Below, piece after piece: positions 1 to 7,751 of a DNA stretch of 64,000 bases (positions within the stretch are counted from its first letter, which is position 1; each line of letters begins with the position of its first letter). The stretch lies in assembly GCF_007096635.1 (NCBI RefSeq), contig NZ_VKAA01000001.1, positions 372,001 through 436,000 of the forward strand. The letters are read 5' to 3'. The stretch is from Mycolicibacterium sp. 018/SC-01/001. Lineage in GTDB: Bacteria > Actinomycetota > Actinomycetes > Mycobacteriales > Mycobacteriaceae. The notes under the pieces were generated by a model. The model was given only the letters and a program-made list of their open reading frames with translations, had not been told where the DNA came from and did not search any database. A program made the translations under genes and the position numbers.

Positions 1-239
1 GCGTAGTTCACGGCGTACACGCCGACCGTCTTCGGCGCGGCCTGCGCGCGCACCGCATCGACGAAGGCCTGTCCGACGCCGCCGACACCGGGCGGCTCAC
101 CGGTGCCGCGCGCGAACACCACCTCGACGTCCGGGCAGCCCTGCGCGGCCGCCGTCGGTGCGGTCACACCGCCGGCCGTTGCGGCCGCGAACGCCGCGAT
201 CAGCGTTGCGACGATCCGGGCCCACTGTCGACGTGTCAT
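1..239 (-). CDS. Cutinase family serine hydrolase, C-terminus cut by window edge
   Basis: Only the first 79 codons lie in the window, reading from an ATG at 239 leftward. The N-terminus [20 protein letters not shown] looks like a signal peptide ending in an alanine-rich cleavage region. It is followed by [19 protein letters not shown], the characteristic start of mycobacterial cutinase (Culp) proteins, with the first disulfide cysteine and the FARGT block. The intact paralogue at 53239-53940 has [19 protein letters not shown] at the same place. These proteins are secreted esterases or lipases of the alpha/beta fold; the catalytic serine, aspartate and histidine would lie outside the window. 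A SigF-like promoter and an inverted repeat sit just upstream. Family assignment is firm; the substrate is unknown. Confidence 0.88.
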   Translation of the reverse strand, partial: MTRRQWARIVATLIAAFAAATAGGVTAPTAAAQGCPDVEVVFARGTGEPPGVGGVGQAFVDAVRAQAAPKTVGVYAVNY

Positions 240-289
240 CGAGAAGTCCTCTCTGGAGCTGACGCGCGGTCAGCCGCGCCAGAGCAGCA

Positions 290-314
290 GTACCCCCGCG
301 TTTGCTGGTCAAAC
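290..314 (-). promoter_or_regulatory. SigF-like promoter for the partial cutinase gene
   Basis: On the minus strand GTTT (311-314) is followed after 15 bases by GGGTAC (290-295). This fits the mycobacterial SigF consensus GTTT, 15-17 bases, GGGTAT/C. The -10 element lies about 50 bases upstream of the cutinase start codon at 239. The match is by eye; no transcription data are available. Confidence 0.5.
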
Positions 315-315
315 G
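299..315. repeat. Inverted repeat in divergent promoter region
   Basis: CGTTTG (299-304), five bases, CAAACG (310-315) form a perfect 6-bp inverted repeat between the divergent genes at 239 and 349. It overlaps the -35 part of the SigF-like promoter. It could be a small operator, or chance. Confidence 0.3.
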
Positions 316-348
316 GCGTCCCCGGATACCGTCAGATACGGTCGAGGC

Positions 349-618
349 ATGTCCGACGCCAATCCCACCTCCGACGATCCCATCGACGACGTCGCCCCCG
401 GTGACATCATCACGGCCGACGGCGGAGACGGCGCGCGGCCCTACAAGGTGGTGCACATCGCCGCCACCGACGGCGGGTATCTCGTCACGCTGGAAGACGA
501 CAGCGACGGTGAGACCTTCCAGCAGGAGTTCGCTGCCGGAACCCGCGTCACCCGATCACTGGAGTCCAAGTGGGAATCCGAGCAGAGCCCCACCCCACAC
601 ACTGACGTCCCCGAGTAG
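349..618 (+). CDS. Conserved small acidic hypothetical protein
   Basis: This 89-residue protein starts MSDANPTSDDPIDDVAPGDI. It is strongly acidic at the N-terminus, followed by a short beta-rich stretch (about residues 20-65: GDIITADG, PYKVVHIAA, GYLVTLEDD). There is no signal peptide, membrane segment or cysteine. I recognise the style of small mycobacterial hypothetical proteins but no named family. The ATG at 349 was chosen because the acidic protein begins there and the upstream in-frame extension reads as non-coding. It diverges from the cutinase gene and is followed 72 bases later by the PfpI-type gene. Confidence 0.7.
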   Translation: MSDANPTSDDPIDDVAPGDIITADGGDGARPYKVVHIAATDGGYLVTLEDDSDGETFQQEFAAGTRVTRSLESKWESEQSPTPHTDVPE

Positions 619-633
619 TGCGGAGCCGGCACG

Positions 634-659
634 GGATTCGATCGTCGGCCAGCGGGTAA
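634..659 (+). promoter_or_regulatory. Possible SigF-like promoter for the PfpI/DJ-1 gene
   Basis: GGATT (634-638), 15 bases, then GGGTAA (654-659) resembles the SigF pattern GGWWT, 15-17 bases, GGGTAY. The last base is off consensus. It lies about 31 bases upstream of the start codon at 691. Weak evidence. Confidence 0.3.
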
Positions 660-690
660 CCGCGACCGCAGCCAACGAAAGGACGCCGTC

Positions 691-1248
691 ATGCCGAATG
701 AACTCCAGGGCCGCAGAGTCGCCTTCCTGGCCACCGACGGGGTGGAGCGAGTCGAGCTCGAGCGGCCGCGCGACGCCGTCACCGAGGCGGGCGGGCGCGT
801 CGAGCTCCTGTCGATCTCCGACGGTGAGATCGATGCGCGCAACCACGATCTCGACCCGGCCGGCACGTTCACCGTCGACCGGCTGGTCAGCGATGCCCGT
901 GTCGACGACTACGACGCCCTCGTCATCCCCGGCGGCACGGTCAACGGCGACAAGCTGCGCCTCGAGGACTCCGCTGTGACGTTCGTCGGTGAGTTCGTCC
1001 GCTCGGGCAAGCCCGTGGCCGCCATCTGCCACGCACCGTGGGTGCTGCTCGAAGCCGGGGTCGCCGCCGGCCGCACCCTCACCTCCTATCCCAGCCTGCG
1101 TACCGATCTGCGCAACGCCGGCGCGACGGTCGTCGACCAGGAGGTCTGCATCGACGGCAACGTGATCACCAGCCGTTCCCCCGACGATCTCCCCGCGTTC
1201 TGTCAGGCCATCACCGACCGCTTCGCCGAAACACCCGCGCACACCTGA
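691..1248 (+). CDS. PfpI/DJ-1 family protein (type 1 glutamine amidotransferase-like)
   Basis: This 185-residue cytoplasmic protein has the DJ-1/PfpI fold: GRRVAFLATDGVERVELERP at the N-terminus, DALVIPGGTVNGDKLR in the middle, and the nucleophile elbow AAICHAPWVLLEAG with the reactive cysteine at about residue 113 followed by histidine. The family includes stress-linked proteases, deglycases and chaperones; mycobacterial members are often general-stress proteins. The start has a good ribosome binding site (AAAGGACG). A possible SigF-like promoter lies just upstream, which would fit a stress role. The exact activity cannot be read from the sequence. Confidence 0.88.
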   Translation: MPNELQGRRVAFLATDGVERVELERPRDAVTEAGGRVELLSISDGEIDARNHDLDPAGTFTVDRLVSDARVDDYDALVIPGGTVNGDKLRLEDSAVTFVGEFVRSGKPVAAICHAPWVLLEAGVAAGRTLTSYPSLRTDLRNAGATVVDQEVCIDGNVITSRSPDDLPAFCQAITDRFAETPAHT

Positions 1249-1264
1249 CCTCTAGGGTGGCGTG

Positions 1265-2038
1265 ATGAGCCTGGTCACCTACGAACTGGACGATCATGTC
1301 GCCACGATCACCCTGAACCGGCCCGAGGCGGGTAACGCCATCAACGGTGCGCTGCGAGAAGACCTCAACGCCGCGTGGAACCGGTTCCGCGACGACGAAG
1401 ACGCCTGGGTCGGCATTCTCACCGCCACCGGACGGGTGTTCTGCGCCGGCGCCGATCTCAAAGACGGCGACGGCGCCGTCGGCCGCTTCGGGGGCACCTT
1501 CTGGGAGAAGCCCACGATCAACTCGTTCGAGAGCGGCATGGAGCTGTTCAAGCCGACCATCGCAGCGGTACAGGGACCCTGCGTGGGTTACGGACTCACC
1601 GGTGTTCTGTTCTGCGACTTCGTGATTGCGAGCACGGAAGCGACCTTCGCGTTCCCCGAGGTGACCATCGGCGTGCCGACGATCGTCGGTGCGATCCGGT
1701 TGCCGCAACGCCTGCGGTGGGCCGATGCGATGGAGCTGTTGTTGACGGGCAAACCGATGACGGCCGAGCGCGCCAAGGACGTCGGGCTGGTGTGGAAGCT
1801 GGTCGAGCCCGACGAGCTCGTCAGCGCTGCGCGGGACTGGGCGCGCACCCTGACCGCGGCGGCGCCGCTGGCGCAACGGGCCACCAAGGAGGTGGCGTGG
1901 CGCACCGCCGACATGGGATGGATCGAGTCGGTGCGGTTCGGCGAGGTGATGCGGAAGGTGGCCGGCGCGACAGCCGATGTGGCGGAGGGCATTTCGGCGT
2001 GGCGCGAGAAGCGCCGCCCGCGTTGGACGGGGCGCTGA
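1265..2038 (+). CDS. Enoyl-CoA hydratase/isomerase family protein
   Basis: The protein has 257 residues and a crotonase fold. It starts MSLVTYELDDHVATITLNRP, the usual crotonase opening. GRVFCAGADLKDGD is the first oxyanion-hole segment, and AAVQGPCVGYGLTGVLFCDFVIAS is the second, with the CoA-binding helix. Family members hydrate or isomerise enoyl-CoA esters in fatty acid or sterol breakdown. One usual catalytic position reads GYGLTG rather than GGGxxL, so the exact reaction is unclear. A GTG three bases upstream is an alternative start. The gene converges with the GH5-type gene, with only four bases between the stop codons. Confidence 0.85.
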   Translation: MSLVTYELDDHVATITLNRPEAGNAINGALREDLNAAWNRFRDDEDAWVGILTATGRVFCAGADLKDGDGAVGRFGGTFWEKPTINSFESGMELFKPTIAAVQGPCVGYGLTGVLFCDFVIASTEATFAFPEVTIGVPTIVGAIRLPQRLRWADAMELLLTGKPMTAERAKDVGLVWKLVEPDELVSAARDWARTLTAAAPLAQRATKEVAWRTADMGWIESVRFGEVMRKVAGATADVAEGISAWREKRRPRWTGR

Positions 2039-2042
2039 GGTC

Positions 2043-3194
2043 TCAGGACGGCCGGGGCCGTCCCGTCAGATCCCGGATCGCGGCGACTTCCTGCGGCCGG
2101 TACGGTTGCCCGTCGGGATCGAGCAGGTCGTGGAACCACGGTTGGGGCGCGTCGGCGTAGGGCCGGTCCCATGAATCCCACGGGAAGTAGGTCTGCGTCT
2201 TGCCGGCCACCAGGCCCCATGCGTAAGCACCGACGTTGCGGCGCTTGGTGATCGGCAGGATGTTCTCGACGCGGGAGTCGAGTGAGCGGGCCATGTACTC
2301 GGTGCACAACAGCGGGCGTCCGGTGAACGCGAGCTCGCTGACGCGGGCGTCGAAACCGGCCGGGTTGTCGTAGCTGTGGAACGAGATCACGTCGGACTGC
2401 TCGAGCTGGATTCCGGCGATCTCGCTGCGTGTGCGGGGATCAGCCCACGGGCCGTCCCACACCCCGCTGGTCAGCGGATGGATCGTGCCGACCGACCGCG
2501 CCCAGCGGAAGACCTGCGGCAGCAGATCGGCCACGAGTGCGAGTTTGTCGGCGCGTTCGGTGTCCCGGTACTGCTTGGCCGGGTTGTCGGGTTCGTTCCA
2601 CAGGTCCCAGCCGAGGATGCGCTGGTCACCGCGGAACCGGGTCAGCACGCTGACGACGTAGTCGTGCAACACGCGCCGATAGCGCCGGTCGTCGAGATTC
2701 TCCGCCCCCGGGCTCTGCACCCAGCGCGAGTTGTGCACGCCGGGGCGGGGCGCGGCCTGCCGGCCGAGGGCGGGCAGCGGGTCCCAGCAGGAATCGAACA
2801 GGACGAACAGTGGCCGTATCCCGTGCCGTGCGGCGATGTCGACGACGATCCCGATGCGTCGCAGGAAACCCGTCGGGTCCTGGATCCACAGCTGGTCGTG
2901 CAGGAACACCCGCACCGTGTTCATTCCGGTCAGCGCCGCCAGTCGCAGTTCGGCGTCGATGCGCAGCGGACCGAAGGTGCCGGGCTGGAACATCTCCAAC
3001 TGGTTGACCGCATTACTGGCGATGTAGTTGGCACCCACCAACCAGTCCTGCTGCTGATACCACCGCCCGGCACGCTCGGGTGACCACCGTCCGTCGTCGG
3101 CCGACACCCGGGGTACCGGCGTGAGCGTCAGCGCGGCGGCCGCGAGGACGGGCGCTGCGAGTGCGGTGCGGCGGCGGAATGTCGCGCGAGTCAA
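2043..3194 (-). CDS. Secreted GH5-type glycoside hydrolase (cellulase family)
   Basis: This 383-residue protein is predicted to be secreted: an arginine-rich start is followed by a hydrophobic stretch ending VSADDGRW. The mature part is a TIM-barrel glycosidase. GWDLWNEPDNP carries the acid/base glutamate of the NEP motif, and PLLCTEYMARS carries the likely nucleophile glutamate. The architecture fits glycoside hydrolase family 5 (clan A). I chose a TTG start at 3194 because GAAGGACGAG sits seven bases before it and it places the signal peptide at the very N-terminus; a longer reading frame upstream has no signal-like start. The substrate could be a beta-glucan or mannan. Confidence 0.8.
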   Translation of the reverse strand: MTRATFRRRTALAAPVLAAAALTLTPVPRVSADDGRWSPERAGRWYQQQDWLVGANYIASNAVNQLEMFQPGTFGPLRIDAELRLAALTGMNTVRVFLHDQLWIQDPTGFLRRIGIVVDIAARHGIRPLFVLFDSCWDPLPALGRQAAPRPGVHNSRWVQSPGAENLDDRRYRRVLHDYVVSVLTRFRGDQRILGWDLWNEPDNPAKQYRDTERADKLALVADLLPQVFRWARSVGTIHPLTSGVWDGPWADPRTRSEIAGIQLEQSDVISFHSYDNPAGFDARVSELAFTGRPLLCTEYMARSLDSRVENILPITKRRNVGAYAWGLVAGKTQTYFPWDSWDRPYADAPQPWFHDLLDPDGQPYRPQEVAAIRDLTGRPRPS

Positions 3195-3367
3195 ACGTCT
3201 CGTCCTTCGAAGAATGTCGTCGGGCTGCAGGGCGGGACTCGATCCGCCCGTCCGGTGTATCGAGCGACGGCCCGGTGTCGTTACGCCGAACATCAAGCAG
3301 CGCTTGCCATTTCGCTCAGCGGATAGCTCGCCGCCCGCGGGGTGCATAGGTGTGCTATGCACAGAGG

Positions 3368-4657
3368 GTGAGACCCGTCCGCCCTGATACGTCACCGAAC
3401 GCCCCCGCGGCACGCGGTGCTCTGCGGTTGATGTTCGACGGGGTCTTCGGCGCACTGTTCTGGGGCAAGATGCTCTCGGTCGTGGCGGTCTGGACGCACG
3501 GCATCGTTGCGGCGATCGTCATGTTCGACGCTACCGGCTCGGCGCTGATGGTGGGACTCGTCGGTGTCGTCCAGTTCGGGCCCCAGTTGGTGCTGGCGCC
3601 CACCAGCGGCAAATGGGCCGATACCGGTGACCCGGCCCGGCAGATCCTGTACGGCCGGCTGCTGTGCCTGGCGGGGTCGGGTTCGGCCGGGGTGGCGCTG
3701 CTCGTCGCACCCGGTCTGACCGGACTGTCCGTGGCGGTGCCGGTGCTGCTCGGAACGCTGCTCGTCGGACTCGGGTTCGTCGTCGGCGGCCCGGCCATGC
3801 AGTCGATCGTGCCCACCTTGATCCGCGACGGTGAACTGTCCACCGCGATGGCGCTCAACAGCATCCCGATGACGGTCGGCCGCATCGTCGGCCCGGCCGT
3901 CGGTGCCACGCTGGCCGCGCACCTCGGGCCGGCCGCCGCGTTCGTCACGAGCGCGGCGCTGCACCTGGCGTTCGCGGTGGTGCTGCTCGTTGTGCGCTTC
4001 CCCGCACCTGCGCCGCGGCGAGCCGGCGCCGACTACCGGGTCCGTGTTGCGGTGCGTCACGTTTTGCGTGACCGTCGGCTGCTGCTGGCGCTGGTCGGGG
4101 TGACGACGGTCGGCATCGCGTCGGACCCGTCGATCACCCTCGCCCCGTCCGTGGCTGATGCCGTCGGCGGCGGGGCCACCCTCGTCGGCCTGCTGGCCGG
4201 CGTGTTCGGGGTGGGAGCGGCCGTCGGCATGGCGGTGCTCGCCGTGCTCGGTGGACGAATCGGGTCGGTCCACGTCTCCTGGGTGGGACTCTGGGGGCTC
4301 GCGGCAGGTTGTCTCCTTCTCGGCGTCGGTCTCGGGACGAATCCCGTGCGGGCGGTGGCCGTGGCGGGCTTCGCGCTGTCGGGGCTCGGCTTCGGGTGGG
4401 CGCTGACCGGGCTCAGCACCGTGGTGCAGGAACTGGCACCCGCGGAGTTGCGCGGCCGGATCATGGCGCTGTGGCTCGTCGGGTTCCTCGGGTCCCGGCC
4501 GATCGCCGCGGCGGTGCTCGGCGGCACCGCCGATGCACTGAACGTGGCGACGGCGTTCCTGGTCGCTGCCGTGCTGTGCGTCCTCGTCGCCGTGTTGTGC
4601 CGCCCGGCACGGCTGGGCGCGACGCCTCGCCTCGGCCACGACGTCGCGCGACCATGA
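3368..4657 (+). CDS. MFS transporter, probable drug/siderophore-type exporter
   Basis: This membrane protein of about 429 residues has roughly twelve hydrophobic segments and the MFS loop 2-3 signature in a variant form (GKWADTGDPARQILYG). GPAMQSIVPTLIRDGELSTAMALNS and ELAPAELRGRIMALW are typical of the EntS/MFS_3 group of exporters. The start is uncertain: GTG at 3368 is preceded by a weak AGAGG, and GTG at 3350 is an in-frame alternative. It diverges from the GH5-type gene and is followed 37 bases later by an acyltransferase on the same strand, so the two may be co-transcribed. The substrate is unknown. Confidence 0.85.
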   Translation: MRPVRPDTSPNAPAARGALRLMFDGVFGALFWGKMLSVVAVWTHGIVAAIVMFDATGSALMVGLVGVVQFGPQLVLAPTSGKWADTGDPARQILYGRLLCLAGSGSAGVALLVAPGLTGLSVAVPVLLGTLLVGLGFVVGGPAMQSIVPTLIRDGELSTAMALNSIPMTVGRIVGPAVGATLAAHLGPAAAFVTSAALHLAFAVVLLVVRFPAPAPRRAGADYRVRVAVRHVLRDRRLLLALVGVTTVGIASDPSITLAPSVADAVGGGATLVGLLAGVFGVGAAVGMAVLAVLGGRIGSVHVSWVGLWGLAAGCLLLGVGLGTNPVRAVAVAGFALSGLGFGWALTGLSTVVQELAPAELRGRIMALWLVGFLGSRPIAAAVLGGTADALNVATAFLVAAVLCVLVAVLCRPARLGATPRLGHDVARP

Positions 4658-4694
4658 GATCCTGGCTCTCACTGACGCCACCCCAGGGGGTCCG

Positions 4695-6044
4695 ATGACC
4701 GAGTCCACCACCGGGGGCCCGACACCGCCCCGTCAGGGCGCCCTCGACCTGTACCGCTCGGCGGCGGTCGTGCTCGTCGTCATCGGGCACTGGTTGCTCT
4801 CGGTGATGACGTACCGCGACGGCGCGTTCGGCCGGGACAACCCCCTGGTCCTGATGCCCTTCACGCAGTGGATCACGTGGTTCTTCCAGGTCGTGCCCGT
4901 CTTCTTCGCCGTGGCGGGATATGCGAGCGCGACCTCCTGGGACAGGCATTGCAACGACTCGGGCAGCGCGGTGCGCCAGGAGTGGATTCGGCGACGGGTG
5001 GCCGGCACGCTGGGCCCCACCGCGGTCTACGCGGGGTTCATGATCGTCGTGATGGTCGTCCTGCTCGCGCTCGGCATCAACGGGTCGGTGCTGGAGCTGG
5101 GCGGTTGGGCCGTCGCCATGCACCTGTGGTTCCTGGCCGTGTACCTGATGGTGGTCGCGTTGACCCCGCTGGCCGTCGCGGCGCACCGGCGCTGGGGCCT
5201 GCTGGTGCCGCTGGTCCTCGGTGTCTGTCTGGTGCTGGTCGACGCCGTCGGTATCGGCACCGACCATCCGCAGATCCGCATGGCGAACTACTTCTTCTGC
5301 TGGGCCGCGGTCTACCAGCTCGGCATCGCCTTCCACGGCGGTCTGCTGAGCCGGCGGACACTGCTGGTCATCGCGGCAGGGGCAGCAGTCGCCTTGCCGC
5401 TGCTCGTGACCTGGGGTCCGTATCCGACGGCGATGATCGGCGTTCCGGGCGATCGGGTGGAGAACAGTGCACCCCCGTCGGCGGCACTGCTGGCGCTCGC
5501 CCTGGTACAGATCGGCGTGCTGTTCGCCCTGGTACCTGCGCTGAACCGGGTGCTGTCGCGGGGGATCTGGCCGCGCATCATCGGCGTCGCCAACGACAAC
5601 GTGATGGCCCTGTACCTGTGGCACATGCTGCCGGTGATCATCGTGACGCTCGTCGGGTATCCCACGGGACTCTTGCCGCAGCCGCCGCTGGGCTCCGGCG
5701 CGTGGTGGCTCGCCCGCCTCGAGTGGGAGGTGGTGCTCGCCGTGGTCGCGGCAGCCCTGCTGGCGCTGCTCCACTGGCAGCGCCGCTACGTCGCCGCCCC
5801 GATGCCGACGGTTGCCACGGCGGTGCCGGGCCGGATCGCCGAGGCACTGCTGTATGCCGGCACCGCGGCGTGCGGGCTGGCACTCGCGTTGCTCTCCGCT
5901 CAGGGCTTCGCACCGGGAGGGCGGTTGCCGCTGACGGCGATCGCGCTGTTCGTGGTCGGCGCTCTGCTGGTCGCGCTGCGGCCCCGCGCCACGGCCCCGT
6001 CCCGATCACCGTCAGGGAGCCCCGCGGGAGGCGGTGTCGGATAG
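4695..6044 (+). CDS. Acyltransferase family 3 integral membrane protein
   Basis: The protein has 449 residues with about ten membrane segments. The N-terminal LDLYRSAAVVLVVIGHWLLS contains the conserved catalytic-type histidine in the first helix of acyltransferase family 3 (OafA/NodX type). The segment around NDNVMALYLWHMLPVIIV near residue 300-315 is the typical second conserved helix. Members transfer acetyl or other acyl groups to sugars, lipids or antibiotics at the inner membrane. The sequence does not show the acceptor. The start ATG overlaps no other gene and follows CCAGGGGGTCCG, an acceptable ribosome binding site. The C-terminus is proline- and arginine-rich and probably cytoplasmic. 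Confidence 0.82.
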   Translation: MTESTTGGPTPPRQGALDLYRSAAVVLVVIGHWLLSVMTYRDGAFGRDNPLVLMPFTQWITWFFQVVPVFFAVAGYASATSWDRHCNDSGSAVRQEWIRRRVAGTLGPTAVYAGFMIVVMVVLLALGINGSVLELGGWAVAMHLWFLAVYLMVVALTPLAVAAHRRWGLLVPLVLGVCLVLVDAVGIGTDHPQIRMANYFFCWAAVYQLGIAFHGGLLSRRTLLVIAAGAAVALPLLVTWGPYPTAMIGVPGDRVENSAPPSAALLALALVQIGVLFALVPALNRVLSRGIWPRIIGVANDNVMALYLWHMLPVIIVTLVGYPTGLLPQPPLGSGAWWLARLEWEVVLAVVAAALLALLHWQRRYVAAPMPTVATAVPGRIAEALLYAGTAACGLALALLSAQGFAPGGRLPLTAIALFVVGALLVALRPRATAPSRSPSGSPAGGGVG

Positions 6045-6244
6045 ACCCGATGGGGCCGCGGCACGTCCCGCGCGCCGTGGGTGACGGCGCTCACTGTCTG
6101 CAAACTCACACGTCAGCGAGTTGATTTACGTGGAATTAACACGGGAACATGTCCAGTTGTGCCTGCCGGGAGGGCGATCCTCTCCCGCAGGCCACACCCC
6201 AGCACCCCGGCACCCCGGGGACACGAACAAGGAGTACACGCACC

Positions 6245-6388
6245 ATGTCTGTCGCGCAGTTCCGCGCCAACCTCAAGCTCGCCAGGGATCGGCGCCGCCT
6301 GTACGCGCGGATCCGCTCGCTGCCCGATTCGTCGATCCGCGACGAACTGGTGGCCGTCGCCGAACGGTACGAATCCGCTCAGAGCTGA
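6245..6388 (+). CDS. Small conserved basic protein (47 aa)
   Basis: This small gene has a near-perfect ribosome binding site (AAGGAG) 10 bases before ATG and an intrinsic terminator 25 bases after its stop, which argues that it is real. The product (MSVAQFRANLKLARDRRRLY..., 47 residues) is basic and predicted to be helical, with no cysteine or membrane segment. The roughly 200 bases before it hold no other gene, so it has its own long leader. I do not recognise a function. Confidence 0.68.
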   Translation: MSVAQFRANLKLARDRRRLYARIRSLPDSSIRDELVAVAERYESAQS

Positions 6389-6412
6389 CGCCCGGGAACA
6401 GCAGCCGCAGAA

Positions 6413-6442
6413 GCCGGTGACCAACAGGTCACCGGCTTTTTT
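6413..6442 (+). terminator. Intrinsic terminator after the 47-aa gene
   Basis: A perfect 10-bp stem (GCCGGTGACC at 6413-6422 and its complement at 6427-6436) with loop AACA is followed by six T residues (6437-6442). This is a textbook Rho-independent terminator, uncommon in such a GC-rich genome. The MFS gene converging from the right ends at 6429, inside the hairpin. Confidence 0.9.
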
Positions 6443-7658
6443 GGTACTCGTCCATCGTCACGTCCCTGGCCGCCCACCACGCCGAGACCGCCTGCGGGAC
6501 CAGCACCAGCGCCAGCACGGTCATCGCGACGGTCCACGACCCGGTCACATCGTGCAACGCGCCGATGGCGACCGGACCGATCGCCGCCACGCAGTACCCG
6601 ACACTCTGCGCCATGCCCGACACCTGGCTGGTCTGCTGGGTGGAGGTGCTGCGCAACACCATGAACAGCAGGGCCAGGCTGATCGACGCGCCCGGACCCG
6701 CCAGCACGAGCATCGACCAGAGCGTGGGCACCGATTCGGTCGCGAGCAGCCCGACGAAACCGACCACGGTCACCGCCAACGCCCCCATCGTGAGCGCCCG
6801 CTGATCGGCGAATCGACCGGCGATGATCGGCGCCGCGAGCGACATCGACAACCCGGACACCTGAGCCAGCGCGAGCGCCGCACCGGCGCCGCCCGACGAC
6901 ATCCCCCGGTCCATCAGGAACTCGGGCAGCCAGGCGGTGAAGGTGTAGAAGATCAACGACTGCGCCGCCATGAACGCCGTGATCGCCCACGCGATCGGAT
7001 TGCGCCACAGCGATGCGGCCGGATGTCCGGTCTGCATGCGGTGCACGCGGCGCAGCTGCGGCACCCAGATCACCAGCGCCACGGCCGCCCACACACCCCA
7101 GCTGGCCAGCGTCAAGCGCCAGTTCCCGCCGAGCGCACCGTCGATCGGCACCGTCAGCGCAGCCGCCGCAGCGGCACCGCCCGACAACGTCATCGAGTAC
7201 AGGCCCGTCATCAGGCCCGAATGCCGCACGAAATCACGCTTGATCAGCGACGGCAACACCACGTTGCACATCCCGATTCCGACGCCGGCCAGCGCGGAAC
7301 CGGCGAACAGGGCCACCGGGCTGGGCACCAACCGCACAGCGCAGGCGGCCACCAACACCACCAACGACCCGAACACCGTGCGCTCGATGCCGAATCTGGC
7401 CGCGCAGCGCGGCGCGACCGGCGCGACGAGGCCGAAGACCAGCACCGGCAGGGTGGTGAGCAGGCCCGTCACCCCGCTGCCCCACCCGGTTGCCGCCTTG
7501 ATGGGCCCGACCAGAGGCGCGACCGCCACCACAGCGGGCCGCAGATTGGCCGCGACGAGCATGATCGCCAGCGCTGACAGAACGGTCACGAATGCCGTTC
7601 GTGGACGGTGATGCGTTACCGTCGAGGAAACCGTCGCGGTTCCGGAGGCGTGACTCAC
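6429..7658 (-). CDS. CynX/NimT-type MFS transporter
   Basis: This 409-residue protein has about twelve membrane segments. ANLRPAVVAVAPLVGPI at the first helix is the hallmark of the CynX/NimT (cyanate or 2-nitroimidazole transporter-like) MFS group. Other helices include GVGIGMCNVVLPSLIKRDF and AQSVGYCVAAIGPVAIGALHD, both typical. It probably moves a small anion or drug across the membrane. The GTG at 7658 was chosen because the first membrane segment begins about 24 residues later and the upstream frame is non-coding, though the purine-rich GGAAGAA lies very close to it. A FadR-type palindrome lies 11 bases upstream. It diverges from the phosphatase gene. Confidence 0.83.
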   Translation of the reverse strand: MSHASGTATVSSTVTHHRPRTAFVTVLSALAIMLVAANLRPAVVAVAPLVGPIKAATGWGSGVTGLLTTLPVLVFGLVAPVAPRCAARFGIERTVFGSLVVLVAACAVRLVPSPVALFAGSALAGVGIGMCNVVLPSLIKRDFVRHSGLMTGLYSMTLSGGAAAAAALTVPIDGALGGNWRLTLASWGVWAAVALVIWVPQLRRVHRMQTGHPAASLWRNPIAWAITAFMAAQSLIFYTFTAWLPEFLMDRGMSSGGAGAALALAQVSGLSMSLAAPIIAGRFADQRALTMGALAVTVVGFVGLLATESVPTLWSMLVLAGPGASISLALLFMVLRSTSTQQTSQVSGMAQSVGYCVAAIGPVAIGALHDVTGSWTVAMTVLALVLVPQAVSAWWAARDVTMDEYQKSR

Positions 7659-7669
7659 TTCTTCCAGAG

Positions 7670-7680
7670 TGGTCCGACCA
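7670..7680. promoter_or_regulatory. FadR/GntR-type palindrome upstream of MFS gene
   Basis: TGGTCCGACCA is a perfect 11-bp palindrome around a central base. It matches the TGGTCnGACCA core bound by FadR-subfamily GntR regulators. It sits 11 bases before the start codon of the MFS gene, in the divergent intergenic region. No GntR gene is in the window. Confidence 0.4.
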
Positions 7681-7751
7681 CCGCGGCGAAGGCAAATCAC
7701 TGGGCCGCGAAATCGGCGTAGAGTGGCCGACAACATCGAATGGGGGTTGAC

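Noticed and set aside
97..456. Arginine/glycine-rich reading frame on the minus strand across the cutinase and the 349-618 gene
   Set aside because: It overlaps two better-supported genes, has no ribosome binding site and is the repetitive by-product of high-GC codons in another frame.
3392..5774. Two long minus-strand frames opposite the MFS and acyltransferase genes
   Set aside because: They read as Arg/Gln/Asp-rich low-complexity sequence; the plus-strand frames have membrane helices and family motifs.
6081..7577. Very long plus-strand open frame opposite the CynX-type transporter
   Set aside because: Its product is Arg/His/Gln-rich without any domain, while the opposite strand encodes a clear twelve-helix transporter.
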